From Phytohabitans suffuscus (lineage in GTDB: Bacteria > Actinomycetota > Actinomycetes > Mycobacteriales > Micromonosporaceae): DNA of 64,000 nucleotides. The stretch covers positions 5,952,320 to 6,016,319 of the forward strand of contig NZ_AP022871.1 in NCBI RefSeq assembly GCF_011764565.1, written 5' to 3'. Under the pieces are notes generated by a model, which saw nothing but the letters and a program-made list of their open reading frames with translations, had not been told where the DNA came from and made no database searches. Position numbers and translations under genes: made by a program. Shown here one piece after another: positions 17,691 to 26,896 of this stretch (the stretch's first letter is position 1; every line of letters starts with the position of its first letter).

Positions 17691-18201
17691 TCCACGGCAA
17701 CCCTGGCTGGCGGCCCGCACAGCTCGCCATTCCCACCTCCAGCCTCGGGCCCAGCTGGCGGGGTGGGTGGTGGGCGGTGTCGCGGGAGCCTCTGCTACCC
17801 ATGGGAATCATCCCGTTTACAGATGTCGGACGGGTGTTTCCTGTGGGGTAGCCGTTCGCGGCACTCCGCACCGCCTCGGAGAATGCCCACAGCCTTGATC
17901 AAACCAGAGACCTTCCGGGGTCGGGGTTGGCCCGCCCGGATTCCGATCCCTTGATCGGCGACAGCTCGCCGCGCGGCACGATCCAACCCGTGCCGACACC
18001 CCGCGACAGCGGCATGATCCGAGCCTTCGCGGGACGAACGATCCGTTGTGGACGGGTTTGGTTGGCCTCCCCGGGGGGGTGAGGCTCAGTGTGATCGTGC
18101 GGACCGCGGAGGGGGAGGTCGCGGGTGCAACGGTCCGGAGCACCCCGGGCGTCGCGGCGGCTGACTCAAATCCAGATCCGCGGTTGAACGCCGCCGGACC
18201 G

Positions 18202-18631
18202 GGTTCGAGTCTGTCCACAGTGGCCTCCGTGCTTCGGCTGGTTTGTCCGCCCGATGCGGAGGCTGGGGTCGGTTTCGGTGGATCGTGGTATGGATCCGCC
18301 CCTATGGGGGCAGTTTCATACCACGATCTGTTGCCGGGGGCCGCGCGTTCGAGGCCTGGGGTGGCGGTGGTGCCGAGTTCGTCTGGTTTGTTCTCCTCGT
18401 CAGGGTGATCGTGGGCCTCGATCGATGAGGACAGACCGGGAAGCCGCCCGTGGCAGGGCCCGGGGGATCGGTTCCGGATGATCGTGGACGTGAGCCGCCT
18501 CCACAGGGCGACCGCCGTCCACGATCCGCTGACCAACGACGACAAGCCGGACGATTTCGGTGGCGACAACGCCGCCCGCGCGATCCCGGCCGCCTCGCCA
18601 TCCGCTCAAACCTGACCGCGAAAGCTCCATA
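18202..18631 (+). mobile_element. Near-full copy of the TA-flanked element, left terminus lost
   Basis: It is collinear over about 430 bp with 35581-36014, including class A and class B hairpins and the right terminal repeat, ending at TA 18630-18631. About 20 bp of the left terminal repeat are missing. No coding sequence is visible, so it must have depended on a transposase encoded elsewhere. Confidence 0.8.
18281..18328. repeat. Class A 48-bp palindrome, copy 4
   Basis: It sits at the same internal position as the palindrome in the full-length element. The left arm keeps GGATCC and the right arm has TTTCAT instead. Confidence 0.85.
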
Positions 18632-18765
18632 GTCTGATGGGATAGCAGAGCAAGTGCGGCCCGTGCGGAGTCGGATCTGGATCTGTCCATAGTGGACCTC
18701 AGGCGGGCGGGTGGCTTCTGCTGGTTTGTCGGCTTGTTGCGGCGTCCGTTGGTTCGGTCTCGGTG

Positions 18766-18813
18766 GATCGTGGTACGGATCCGCCCCTATGAGGGCGGGT
18801 TCATACCACGATC
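18766..18813. repeat. Class A 48-bp palindrome, copy 5
   Basis: Outer arms GATCGTGGTA and TACCACGATC are intact, with mismatches in the core. It belongs to the adjacent direct element copy. Confidence 0.85.
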
Positions 18814-19379
18814 TGTGGCCGGGAGCCGTGCGGGCGAGGGGGCAGGTGGTGTCGCCGCCCAACTCGCCCGGCTGGACCCCCGGAAGGTCGAGGTTCGGGG
18901 TCGCGGTCTGGGTGTGTCTATTGTGGGCTGTGTGGCAGACCGCTTCCTGTCGGGTTGGCCGCTCGCCGCGCGGCCCGAGGGATCGGTACCGGCTGATCGT
19001 GGACGCGAGCTGGCCACACGGGGGTAGCCGCCGTCCACGATCCGCTGTCCAATGGGGACGAGCCGGACCCGGCCCGGAGATGTCCGCGACGGCCGTGGAT
19101 CCGCGCCCATCTGCTCAAGCCATGGCCACGGTGGGTTGTTGGGCGGGCGCACCGTGCCGGATCCGCGGGGTGGGTGGGGCTTGACCCGCGGGGCTGGCAG
19201 TGGAGGTCGGGGGTTTCGGCTCGCTCTGGCGAGCCGCCGGCCGGAGCGGTGCCCGCGGGAGCGTGCGGTCCGCGGGTGAGGCGGACCGGGGCGTATCTGG
19301 TCGGAGGAACCCCAACTACACCCGGACCTGGAGGGTGGCCCGGCCGGCCGTGGTGCGGGGCGGCCGGCCGGGCCGGCGG

Positions 19380-20482
19380 TCAGGTGACCGCGCAGGTGAC
19401 CGGCGGGGCTGGGTTGCCGCTGGTCCAGTTGGCGAGGAAGCCGAAGCTGGTGGTGCCGCCGGCGGGTAGGTTGCCGTTCCAGCTCAGGTTTCGGGCGGTG
19501 ACCGCCGCGCCGGTCTGGGTGACCGTCGCGTTCCATGCCTGGGTGATCTGCTGGCCGGCGCCGAAGGTGAAGCTCGCGGTCCAGGCGGAGCGGGCCGTGG
19601 TGCCGGTGTTCCGGACCGTGACCTCGCCCTGGAAGCCGCCGGTCCACTGGCTCACCACGCGGTAGGTCGCGGTGCACGTCCCACCCGCGGGCGGTGGTGT
19701 CGTGACGGGCGGTGTCGTGACGGGCGGCGTGGTCACGGGCGGGGTTGTCGCCGGTGGTGTGGTGACCGGTGGGGGCGAGCCGCCGCCCAGTGCCTGTACC
19801 ACCGCCGGGTACCAGCGGTCGGCCATCTTCTGGAAGCCGGCGTTGTTCGGGTGTACGCCGTCGCCGGTGTCGGTGGCGGTGTTGAAGCCGGTCCACTGGT
19901 CGACCACGGTGATCGGTGACTGGGCGGTGCTGAGGCCGGCCGCCCAGGCGGGGATCCGGTTGTTGAACGCGACCACGTCGGCCGGGCAGGTGGCGCAGGC
20001 GTTCGCCCCCATGGGGATGATCTGCGCCACGATGATCTTCATGGCCGGGTTGCTGGCGCGCATCTGGCCGACCAGCTTGGTGAGCGCGGTGATTTTGTTG
20101 TCGGTGGGGATCCAGCCGCCCCACATGTCGTTCGTGCCCAGGTGCATGAGCACGACGTCCGGGCGGGTCGCCGCCAGCCACGGGGAAGCTGGTTCTGGTC
20201 GGCGATGCCGGTGGCCGAGAAGCCGCTGTGCCCCTCGTGGTCGGTGTCGAGCGGCACCGAGCAGCCGCCGCCGGACTGGGTGCCGACGAAGTCGATGTCG
20301 GTGTACCCGGTCCTCTGTAGACGGTCCCAGAGCAGGGCCCGCCAGCAGCCCGGCCCGGCGGTGATGGAGTCGCCGAGCGGCATGATGCGCACCGGCGCCG
20401 CGGCGTACGCGTGGGGCCGGACCATCGCGAACGCGGCGACGAGCGCGAGTACGGCGACGAGTGCCGCCTTCCGGGCGCTCAT
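19380..20482 (-). pseudogene. Secreted SGNH/GDSL hydrolase with C-terminal CBM2, one-base frameshift
   Basis: A signal peptide (ALVAVLALVAAFAM) leads into an SGNH hydrolase domain. Block I is MPLGDSITAG, block III is HLGTNDMWGG, and block V is GVHPNNAG. A Thr/Pro repeat linker (TTPPVTTPP) and a family 2 carbohydrate-binding module (from CTATYRV to the end) follow. The frame breaks after about 100 residues at a run of four Gs (20182-20185, plus strand). One more G would join QLP to WLAATRPDVVLMHLG and give a protein of about 367 residues. It is likely an esterase acting on acetylated plant polysaccharide. The ATG overlaps the stop of the arabinofuranosidase-like gene upstream, so the two are co-expressed. 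Confidence 0.87.
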
Positions 20483-22548
20483 GACAGCGTCGTGCAGACG
20501 TTGCCGTTGAGGGTGAAGACGGCGGGCGTCACGTTCGGCCCGCTGTATCCGCCCACGAAGCCGGCGTTGACCGTGCCGCCCACGGCCAGGTCGCCGCTGG
20601 TGTCCAGGCTCGTCACCTTGACGGTGCGGCCGGTCTCGGTCCAGGTCGCGTTCCAGCCGCCGTTCATTTGCTGCCAGGCGGTCGGCCACTCGTACGTGAG
20701 CGTCCAGCTGGGCAGCGCGCGGGTGCCGGAGTTGGTGATGTCGACGCTCGCCACGTAGCCGCTGGACCAGTCCGCCGTGTACGTCCACCTGACCGCGCAC
20801 GGGCTCTGCGCGGGCGTGCCGGTGGTGAAGGAGAGCGGCGGCGAGGCCCAGGAGACGTTGCCGGCGGTGTCGCGGGCCAGGACGTTCACGGTGTACCGGC
20901 TGCCCGGCCGCAGGTTGCCGACCGTGAACGAGGTGCCGGGCGTCTCGCCGAGCTGCTCGCTGACCGCGCCGAACTGGCGGTACACCTCGTACTTGGCGAT
21001 CGGGTGCGCCCCGGCGCGGCCGGCCGGCCAGCTGATCGTGGCGGCGCGGTCGGTGACGGCGGTCGCGGTGGGCTGGCCGGGCGCGGTGGGCAGCCCGGCC
21101 ACCGGTCGCGCGTTGCGCGCCTGCACGACCGTCAGCGAGTACGGCGGGAGCGTCTGGCTCGTCGCGCTGCCGGCCGGGGCGGTGGCGATGCCGGCGGCGC
21201 CGTTCGCGTACGTGTGGACGGTCGCCGCGCCGGCCGCCGGGGTGAAGCCCGCGTAGTCGACGGTGACGGTGCGGGCGCTGTCCGGGTCGCGGTTGAGCAG
21301 CAGCACGTTGACGTCCCCATTGGACCGGCGTACCGCGTGGGCGGTGACGAGAGGGTCGCTCGTGGCGGCGCGGATGAACTGGTCACCCGGCCGGGCGAAG
21401 GTGTTCATCAGGGAAAGGCCGTAGTAGGGCGCGAACGGCGTGTTGAGCGGCGGCTGGCAGGTGGCGCCGTCCGCGGTGCAGTTGCCGCTGGAGAACATGC
21501 CGAAGTCGCCGTAGTCGGTCTGCCCGGCGACAGTGGACACGTTGCCGATTCCGTTGTGGACGTTCCACCACTGCACGGTGAAGACGCCGTTCGCGAGCAG
21601 GGTGGCGTACGTGTCGGCGAGGAAGATGGCGCCGGGCTGGGTGTTCTGGCCGACGCCGACGTTCGTCTCGGTGAGGCTGATGCCGATGCGGCCGGAGTTG
21701 GCGCCGGCGTACCTCGCGATCTGCTGCCGCACGATGTAGAGGGCGTCGACGAGGTGCTCGGTCTTTCCCATCGACTCGGCCGCGCTGCCGCCGCCCGGGT
21801 ACCAGTGCAGGTCGACGAAGTCGATCTTCGGGCCGGCGATGGAGAGGACCACCTGGTTCCAGCTGCCCGCGTCGCCCTCGGCCACGATCGCGTCCGGCCA
21901 GCCCGCGGGGATCGTGAGCACCGCGCCCACCTTGATGCTCGGGTCGACCGCCTTCATCGCGTCGGCGTACGCGACGACCTCGGTGGCGTACTGGTGCGGG
22001 CTCTTGTCCGGGCGGTTGTCCGCCTCCCAGGCCGAGCCGTAGTGGCCGTTGCCGTAGTTCTCGTTGCCGACGGTCCAGTACTTGACGCCGTACTTCTTGA
22101 CGACGTTGGCCTGCCGGACCCACCCGGCCGCCTCGGCGGCGGTGCCGGTCCCGTAGTTCGCGATGATCATCGGTGTGGCGCCGGTGCGCCGCACGCCGGC
22201 CATGAACGTGTCGAAGTCGGTGTTCGGCGCGACGTAGCCGCCGGGCGCGGTGTGGTCGGCCCAGTGGTAGATGTCCGCGTACGAGCCGCCCGGGTAGCGG
22301 CGCATCGTGACGCCCGCCGACCTGAGCAGGTCGGCCACCGCGTTGGTGCCGAGCTCCTGGTCCCAGATGGCGTCGTTGATGCCGAGCCCGGTCGCGGGCA
22401 TGGCGGCGAGACCGGCCCGCGCGTTGACGGTGACGGTCGCGGGGTCGGCGGCCGCGTGCGCGGCCGGCTGGCTGATTCCGGCGAGCACGCCGGCGGCGAG
22501 GAGGAGGGCCGCGGCGGACGCCGTGCGGCGGATGCTGTGGTGTCTCAT
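20479..22548 (-). CDS. Secreted alpha-L-arabinofuranosidase-like hydrolase with FN3 and CBM2
   Basis: This 689-residue exported enzyme begins with a signal peptide ending near AHAAA. The catalytic TIM barrel resembles clan GH-A arabinofuranosidases. Probable acid/base is Glu163 in TVGNENYGNG and nucleophile Glu294 in SLTETNVG. A beta-sandwich follows, then an FN3 domain (about residues 496-580) and a C-terminal CBM2-type module starting at CAVRWTY. These features indicate a role on plant cell-wall polysaccharide outside the cell. The exact GH family cannot be fixed by eye. The gene heads a two-gene unit with the SGNH hydrolase. A small dyad (CGATA-gcag-TATCG near 22630-22643) upstream may be a control site. 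Confidence 0.85.
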   Translation of the reverse strand: MRHHSIRRTASAAALLLAAGVLAGISQPAAHAAADPATVTVNARAGLAAMPATGLGINDAIWDQELGTNAVADLLRSAGVTMRRYPGGSYADIYHWADHTAPGGYVAPNTDFDTFMAGVRRTGATPMIIANYGTGTAAEAAGWVRQANVVKKYGVKYWTVGNENYGNGHYGSAWEADNRPDKSPHQYATEVVAYADAMKAVDPSIKVGAVLTIPAGWPDAIVAEGDAGSWNQVVLSIAGPKIDFVDLHWYPGGGSAAESMGKTEHLVDALYIVRQQIARYAGANSGRIGISLTETNVGVGQNTQPGAIFLADTYATLLANGVFTVQWWNVHNGIGNVSTVAGQTDYGDFGMFSSGNCTADGATCQPPLNTPFAPYYGLSLMNTFARPGDQFIRAATSDPLVTAHAVRRSNGDVNVLLLNRDPDSARTVTVDYAGFTPAAGAATVHTYANGAAGIATAPAGSATSQTLPPYSLTVVQARNARPVAGLPTAPGQPTATAVTDRAATISWPAGRAGAHPIAKYEVYRQFGAVSEQLGETPGTSFTVGNLRPGSRYTVNVLARDTAGNVSWASPPLSFTTGTPAQSPCAVRWTYTADWSSGYVASVDITNSGTRALPSWTLTYEWPTAWQQMNGGWNATWTETGRTVKVTSLDTSGDLAVGGTVNAGFVGGYSGPNVTPAVFTLNGNVCTTLS

Positions 22549-22674
22549 GGGTCAGACGCTCCGGGACATGACGTATCGGCAGGGAGCGGTCGAAGGTTGC
22601 CCTGCCTCACGACCATGTCCGGCTCTGAACCGATAGCAGTATCGATCGAGCGCCGTCACTTGGCAAGCACCACC

Positions 22675-22735
22675 GAGCTACCGCGACGTCTGCGGTGGTC
22701 CGGACCGTTGCTCCCGCGGCCTCACCCTCCGCGTT
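22675..22735 (+). repeat. Second repeat family, copy 3
   Basis: This 61-bp unit is nearly identical to 17630-17690. The two direct copies flank the secreted-hydrolase gene pair and the 17.6-19.4 kb repeat block. Confidence 0.8.
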
Positions 22736-23347
22736 CCAGCAGGGGTGGCGTCGCCGCCGAAATCATCCGATTTGTTCTGTCGCGGCTTCGGTAATCCAAT
22801 GAGGACGGATCGGAGCTTGACCCGGGAAGCTCAATGGGAGATCTCTGCGTCAGAGGGTTCCGGGTCTGTCCATTTTGGTAGGTGCTCGACCTTCGCCCAG
22901 ATCGTGCGGCGTCCGTGGTGGTCGTGGGAGATCTTCCGGGGGTTAGGATCCGGTTTGTCCCCCGTTGGTTGCCTGATCGTGGATGGTTGTTGCCCCTGTG
23001 CGTCCACGATCAGGTGGCGACGGTCTCTGGGGTCCTGCGACAGTCGGACAAAGGTCTAGAGACCTTCCGCAGTAGGGGTGACACTGTCTGTCCGTGTCGG
23101 TGGCACGGGTAGCGATCGACCCCGGATCGGGGGTTGAGCTGCCGCGCTGTCCGTGGTGGCACCGCGCCGGGCCCCTCGCCATCGGGGCGTCTCGCGACTA
23201 TCGGCGCCCCCCAACCGCGGCCGGTGACGCGGGCGCCGCACGATTCGCTCAGACCTCGACCCCGAAAGATTCATAGAGGCGTTCCGTGGTTGGCGTGTCT
23301 GTGTCTGTCCATTTTGGTGGGTGAGTGGTGTGCGACTCCAGATCTGT

Positions 23348-23520
23348 AGAGCTTTCGCGGGTCAGGGTTTGGGCGGATGGCGCGGCGTCCTCGGCGGTCG
23401 TGGGAAATCTTCTTCCGGGGTCAAGGTCTGGTTTGTCCCGATCGACTGGAACTGATCGCTTGGGCCTTGCATTAAGCGGATAAATCGGTAGGAAACAGTG
23501 ACCCCGAAAGCTCCACAGAT
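23348..23520. mobile_element. Short internally deleted element copy
   Basis: The left end reads CTGTAGAGCTTTCGCGGGTC and the right end is its approximate inverse (TGACCCCGAAAGCTCCACAG). These are the same terminal repeats as in the full-length element, bracketing only about 130 bp. It looks like a deletion derivative. Confidence 0.6.
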
Positions 23521-23651
23521 CTCGAGGAGCCACGTGTTGGCTAGGTGGTGGCGTCGGGTCGGTGTGCACGACTGTCCATAGTGGTCTTTGTGGTGGTCGG
23601 TTTCTGCTGGTTTGTCGGCTGGCGGCAAGGTCCGGGAGTTGTGTTTCGGTG

Positions 23652-23699
23652 GATCGTGGTACGGATCGGCCCCTATAGGGGCGGTTTCATACCACGATC
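23652..23699. repeat. Class A 48-bp palindrome, copy 6
   Basis: The core CCCCTATAGGGG is perfect and the outer arms are intact, with three mismatches between them. Confidence 0.85.
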
Positions 23700-24216
23700 T
23701 GCCGCGATGGTCCCCCGCGAGTGCGGATTCGACCGGCGGCGGAGGTCGGAGGCCGGCGTGGGTGGTGAGGTCGCCTGGTTTGTGCTTGTGGCGGTGATCC
23801 TGGATCGTGGCTGCCGCTGTGGGGGCGGCTGGCGTCCACGGTCGGCCGGAAGCGAGCCACCGGGCCGTGCGGTGGGCGGACGGATCGGTCGATCGCGGAG
23901 CGAAAGCTGGACGGCGGGGCTGTCGACGGTGTGGGGCTGGGAACCGGGGCCGTCATTCCGGGCTGGCTGCGGCAACGGAGGTCCGGGTTGACCGCATTTG
24001 GTGGCGACGCTGCGCCCGGGCGTCGACCGGGACCGATCCGTGAGGTCGCGGTGAGCGGGCAAGGGTGGGAAGCGGGGTGGGCTTGGACGGCGGGGGTGGC
24101 AGCGGAGGTCGGGGGATTCGGCGAGCGCTGCGAGCCGCCGGCCGGAGCGGTGCCCGCGGGAGCATGCGGTCCGCAGGTGGTGCGGACCGGGGTGTAGGTG
24201 TCCGAAGCGGGCGGGG

Positions 24217-24771
24217 TCAGGACTTGTGGTCGGTGGCGCCCAGTGCCTGGCGTAGGCGGTCCTGGAGGTCGCCGTCGATGGTCGCCTCGTCCGGGTCGGG
24301 GGCGTGGCCGGGTTCGAAGGTCAGCGCGTCGAGGTACGGGTCGCGGTCCGGGCTGTCGCGGGTCTCGATCGCCTCGTGGCAGCGGCGGCGGGCGGACTCG
24401 ACGTCCATGCCGTGCGCTACCACGTCGTGGGCGAGGTTGAGTGCGAGGATGTTGCCCTCTTCGTTCTCGCAGTGCGACGAGAGCTCGCCGCGGGTGCGGT
24501 CGTACACGACGCTGCCGCTGAAGCGGGCCAGGTCGCCGATCCGGTCCGCGGGCACGGGGTGGTCCACCACGTGCCGCACGACGTCGAGGTGCTCGCGCGG
24601 GAAGCGGTGCGGGACCATCGTGCGCGACACGACCACCCGCTTCCACGGGGCGCGGTCGTGCCAGATGAGCGTGTTGTGGCTCGCCTCGTCCGGCGGGCCG
24701 TACCTCTCGGTGGCGATCCGGGCCGCTGCCGCGGCGCTCGCTGGCCAGCCCTCGGTCATCGGCGCGGTCAT
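24217..24771 (-). CDS. Conserved protein of unknown function, paralogue A
   Basis: This 184-residue soluble protein shares a clear pattern with the next gene. In both, TERYGPPDE is followed by PWKRVVVxR, HRFPxxH, DLAxFxGSV, RTRGEL and xxLxLAHD. I do not recognise an assigned function. Conserved His, Arg, Trp and Glu residues in both copies suggest a shared fold rather than low-complexity sequence. Its ATG (24771) overlaps the stop of paralogue B. Both lie beside a divergent Hsp20 gene, so a stress role is possible but only by location. Confidence 0.8.
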   Translation of the reverse strand: MTAPMTEGWPASAAAAARIATERYGPPDEASHNTLIWHDRAPWKRVVVSRTMVPHRFPREHLDVVRHVVDHPVPADRIGDLARFSGSVVYDRTRGELSSHCENEEGNILALNLAHDVVAHGMDVESARRRCHEAIETRDSPDRDPYLDALTFEPGHAPDPDEATIDGDLQDRLRQALGATDHKS

Positions 24772-25334
24772 GGCCGCCTCCCCGAGGCGCGCGGCGGGAC
24801 CGCCGGCATGGCGTACGGTGCGAACGGCTCGCCGGCGTCCGCGGTGCCCGCGCCGGCGGTCAGAGGCTCGAAGGCGATACCGCTGGTGTACGGCTGCGTG
24901 CGGCCCAACAGATGGCCGGCGACCATCTCGGTGTACTCGCGGCGTGCCTCGTCCACGTCTATGCGGCCGGTGACGAGGTCGTGGGCCAGGTTGACGGCGA
25001 GGAAGTTGACGGCCTCCACGTCGCAGCTGGCGGCCAGCTCGCCGCGCGTGCGCTCGACGCGGATGCTGCCGTTGAAGGCGGCCAGGTCCGCGGCGCTCTC
25101 CAGCGGCACCGCCAGGTCGATCCAGCCCTCGATCCGGTCCTGGTGCGGCTGGGGGAAGCGGTGCTCCGGCGCGTCCCGGTTGACCACGACGCGCTTCCAG
25201 GGCCGGGCGTGGTTCCACACCAGGCGGCTGGGCATGGTCTCGTCCGGTGGCCCGTACCGTTCGGCGGTGCGCCGCGCGGCCTCGCCGGCCTCCGGTGGCC
25301 AGTCGCCCACCATTCGCTCCAAGGTGTCTGTCAC
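24768..25334 (-). CDS. Conserved protein of unknown function, paralogue B
   Basis: This 188-residue protein is collinear with paralogue A over about 140 residues. Shared blocks are ERYGPPDETMPSRLVWN, PWKRVVVNR, HRFPQPHQD, and RTRGELAASCDVEAVNFLAV followed by LAHD. The C-terminus is different and rich in Ala and Pro. The pair arose by tandem duplication and is translationally coupled. Upstream is a 183-bp divergent gap to the Hsp20 gene, in which I see no clear HspR (HAIR) site. Confidence 0.8.
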   Translation of the reverse strand: MTDTLERMVGDWPPEAGEAARRTAERYGPPDETMPSRLVWNHARPWKRVVVNRDAPEHRFPQPHQDRIEGWIDLAVPLESAADLAAFNGSIRVERTRGELAASCDVEAVNFLAVNLAHDLVTGRIDVDEARREYTEMVAGHLLGRTQPYTSGIAFEPLTAGAGTADAGEPFAPYAMPAVPPRASGRRP

Positions 25335-25517
25335 GGCTGATCCTCCGTGTCCGGTCCTCCCGATCGGGTGGTCCTACCGAGCGGGGTACCCAGCGGGTGC
25401 GGACCCATTCACGCCGCGCCGCGCCGGTCGGATCACCCCGGCCGGGCGAACCGGCCTCGCCCCGGGCCGGCGGACGCTGGTCGGATCTGACCTGTGCGAT
25501 GGAGAGGATGCCAAGCG

Positions 25518-25970
25518 ATGACCATGGCAACCCGGCAGGACAGCCCGCGGGTGACGGCCGCGCGATGGGACCCGTTCCGTGACCTGGAGGACGTGTACGA
25601 GCGGGTGGGTCAGCTGATGGACGCCTTCGGCGGGCCGGGCCGGGCGATGCCCGCGCCGCTGGCCGACCTGGAGGAGACCGACGACGCGTACATCGTCGAC
25701 ATCGACCTGCCCAACGTCCGCCGCCAGGACGTCGACCTGGAGATGCGCGACAACGTGCTGCGGGTCTCCGGCGAGTACAAGGAACGGCGGCGCAGCGGCA
25801 TGGTCCGGCGCCGGAACCGGCGCAGCGGGCCGTTCGAGTACGCGATCGCGCTGCCCGGCGACGCCGACCCGGAGAACGTGAACGCGACGCTCTTCGACGG
25901 CACGCTGACCGCGCGCGTCGGCAGGTCGAGCGCCAGCCGCCCGCGCCGCATCGAGGTCAAGGGCTCCTGA
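25518..25970 (+). CDS. Hsp20/alpha-crystallin family small heat-shock protein
   Basis: This is a chaperone of about 150 residues that holds unfolding proteins. N-terminal WDPFRDLEDVYERV is followed by the alpha-crystallin domain (ADLEETDDAYIVDIDLPNV, then DNVLRVSGEYKERR), ending with the TLTARVG and RRIEVK pattern that precedes the oligomerisation tail. The ATG at 25518 has GGAGAGG 10 bases upstream; an ATG at 25524 is an alternative. It is divergent from two paralogous unknown genes. Confidence 0.93.
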   Translation: MTMATRQDSPRVTAARWDPFRDLEDVYERVGQLMDAFGGPGRAMPAPLADLEETDDAYIVDIDLPNVRRQDVDLEMRDNVLRVSGEYKERRRSGMVRRRNRRSGPFEYAIALPGDADPENVNATLFDGTLTARVGRSSASRPRRIEVKGS

Positions 25971-26016
25971 GCGTGGCCAGGTGCGCGAGGCCGCGTACGC
26001 GTAGCGGCCGGACCGG

Positions 26017-26676
26017 TCACTGACGGACCGAGGGCAGCGCCAGTGCGACGAGGGCGGTGGCGATCCAGTCCCGGTACGCCTCGACGGTCCAGCCGCGCTG
26101 GTGCACCAGGAGGCCGTAGAGCAGCGGCGAGTCGAGCGTCCAGAGCGAGTCGCGCAGGTAGCCGACCCGGGACAGGTCGGCGTCGCCGCGCTTGGCCGCG
26201 ACGGCGGTGGCGATGTAGCCGGCGGCGGTGAGCCGCTGCCGGTCCAGGTCGGCGACGAGGTCGGCGATCTGCGGGTCGGCGTCGGCGGCGGCGTTCGCCA
26301 CCGCGTAGATCGGGTAGGCCCGCTGCCCGACGGCGGCGACCACCTCCGCGTACCGCCGGAGCGCCTCGGCGGCGGTCGGCGCGTCCTGCACGCCCCGCAT
26401 GGCCGGCCGGTCGCCCCAGAGGGTGGCCTCGTCGTCGCCGGCGATCGCGGCGTCCACCGCCTCCCTGAGCAGGTTGACCTTCGACTTGAAGGCCGCGAAC
26501 ACGGTCGGGGTGGAGACCCCGGCCTCCTCCGCGACCTGGGCGATCGAGGTGCCGGCGTAGCCGTGGTGGAGGAAGAGGCGGGTCGCCACGCGCAGGATGC
26601 GCTCCCGGTTGACCCGGGCCTGCGCCCGGCGACCGGAGGAGTCGTAGCGGCGGCGGCTCGCCGGCGGGACGGTCAT
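26017..26676 (-). CDS. TetR-family transcriptional regulator
   Basis: This 219-residue regulator has an N-terminal helix-turn-helix of TetR type (RERILRVATRLFLHHGYAGT, then SIAQVAEEAGVSTPTVFAAF) and a variable helical ligand domain. The ATG at 26676 is preferred over one 13 codons upstream because the shorter form starts just before the basic arm. Its 220-bp upstream gap to the glycosyltransferase gene carries a 16-bp direct repeat (26749-26764 and 26778-26793). The target genes are not evident; the divergent glycosyltransferase is a candidate. Confidence 0.9.
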   Translation of the reverse strand: MTVPPASRRRYDSSGRRAQARVNRERILRVATRLFLHHGYAGTSIAQVAEEAGVSTPTVFAAFKSKVNLLREAVDAAIAGDDEATLWGDRPAMRGVQDAPTAAEALRRYAEVVAAVGQRAYPIYAVANAAADADPQIADLVADLDRQRLTAAGYIATAVAAKRGDADLSRVGYLRDSLWTLDSPLLYGLLVHQRGWTVEAYRDWIATALVALALPSVRQ

Positions 26677-26896
26677 CGGAGACACCCTACCTGTATTGGA
26701 TAAAGCTCGGGTCAAATCGAATAGTCAGGCCCTTCGATGCGTGCCGCACCCGTTGATCTCGCGTGCCGCGCGTCTCGCCCGTTGATCTCGCGTCCGCAGT
26801 GGACAGACGTGGAACGGGACGGCCGATCGGGCCAGTCCGCGGAGCGGGCGCACCGGCCAGACTCTGTGGAGGGCGGCCAGAGCCGGGGGGAATGGC

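Larger units (their letters stand above)
17584..19379. repeat. 1.8-kb gene-free stretch with element copies
   Basis: I see no credible gene. It contains a 61-bp unit of the second repeat family (17630-17690) and a degenerate reverse copy near 18101-18163. A nearly full element copy lies at about 18202-18631, and another direct copy spans about 18685-19130. Class A palindromes lie at 18281-18328 and 18766-18813; class B hairpins lie near 18480-18526 and 18995-19042. Other parts resemble eroded element pieces. Confidence 0.75.
22549..24216. repeat. 1.7-kb gene-free stretch with element copies
   Basis: I see no credible gene. It holds a 61-bp second-family unit (22675-22735), a class B hairpin (22974-23012) and a class A palindrome (23652-23699). 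Terminal-repeat-like ends lie near 23040-23065 and 23245-23275. A short copy of about 175 bp (23348-23520) carries a terminal repeat at each end. The palindrome-bearing unit runs about 23570-24040. The order again matches the 35.6-kb element, with internal losses. Confidence 0.7.

Noticed and set aside
18046-18569. Several 60-250-codon frames on both strands around 18-19 kb
   Set aside because: They are made of element copies; protein similarity between them only reflects the repeated DNA.
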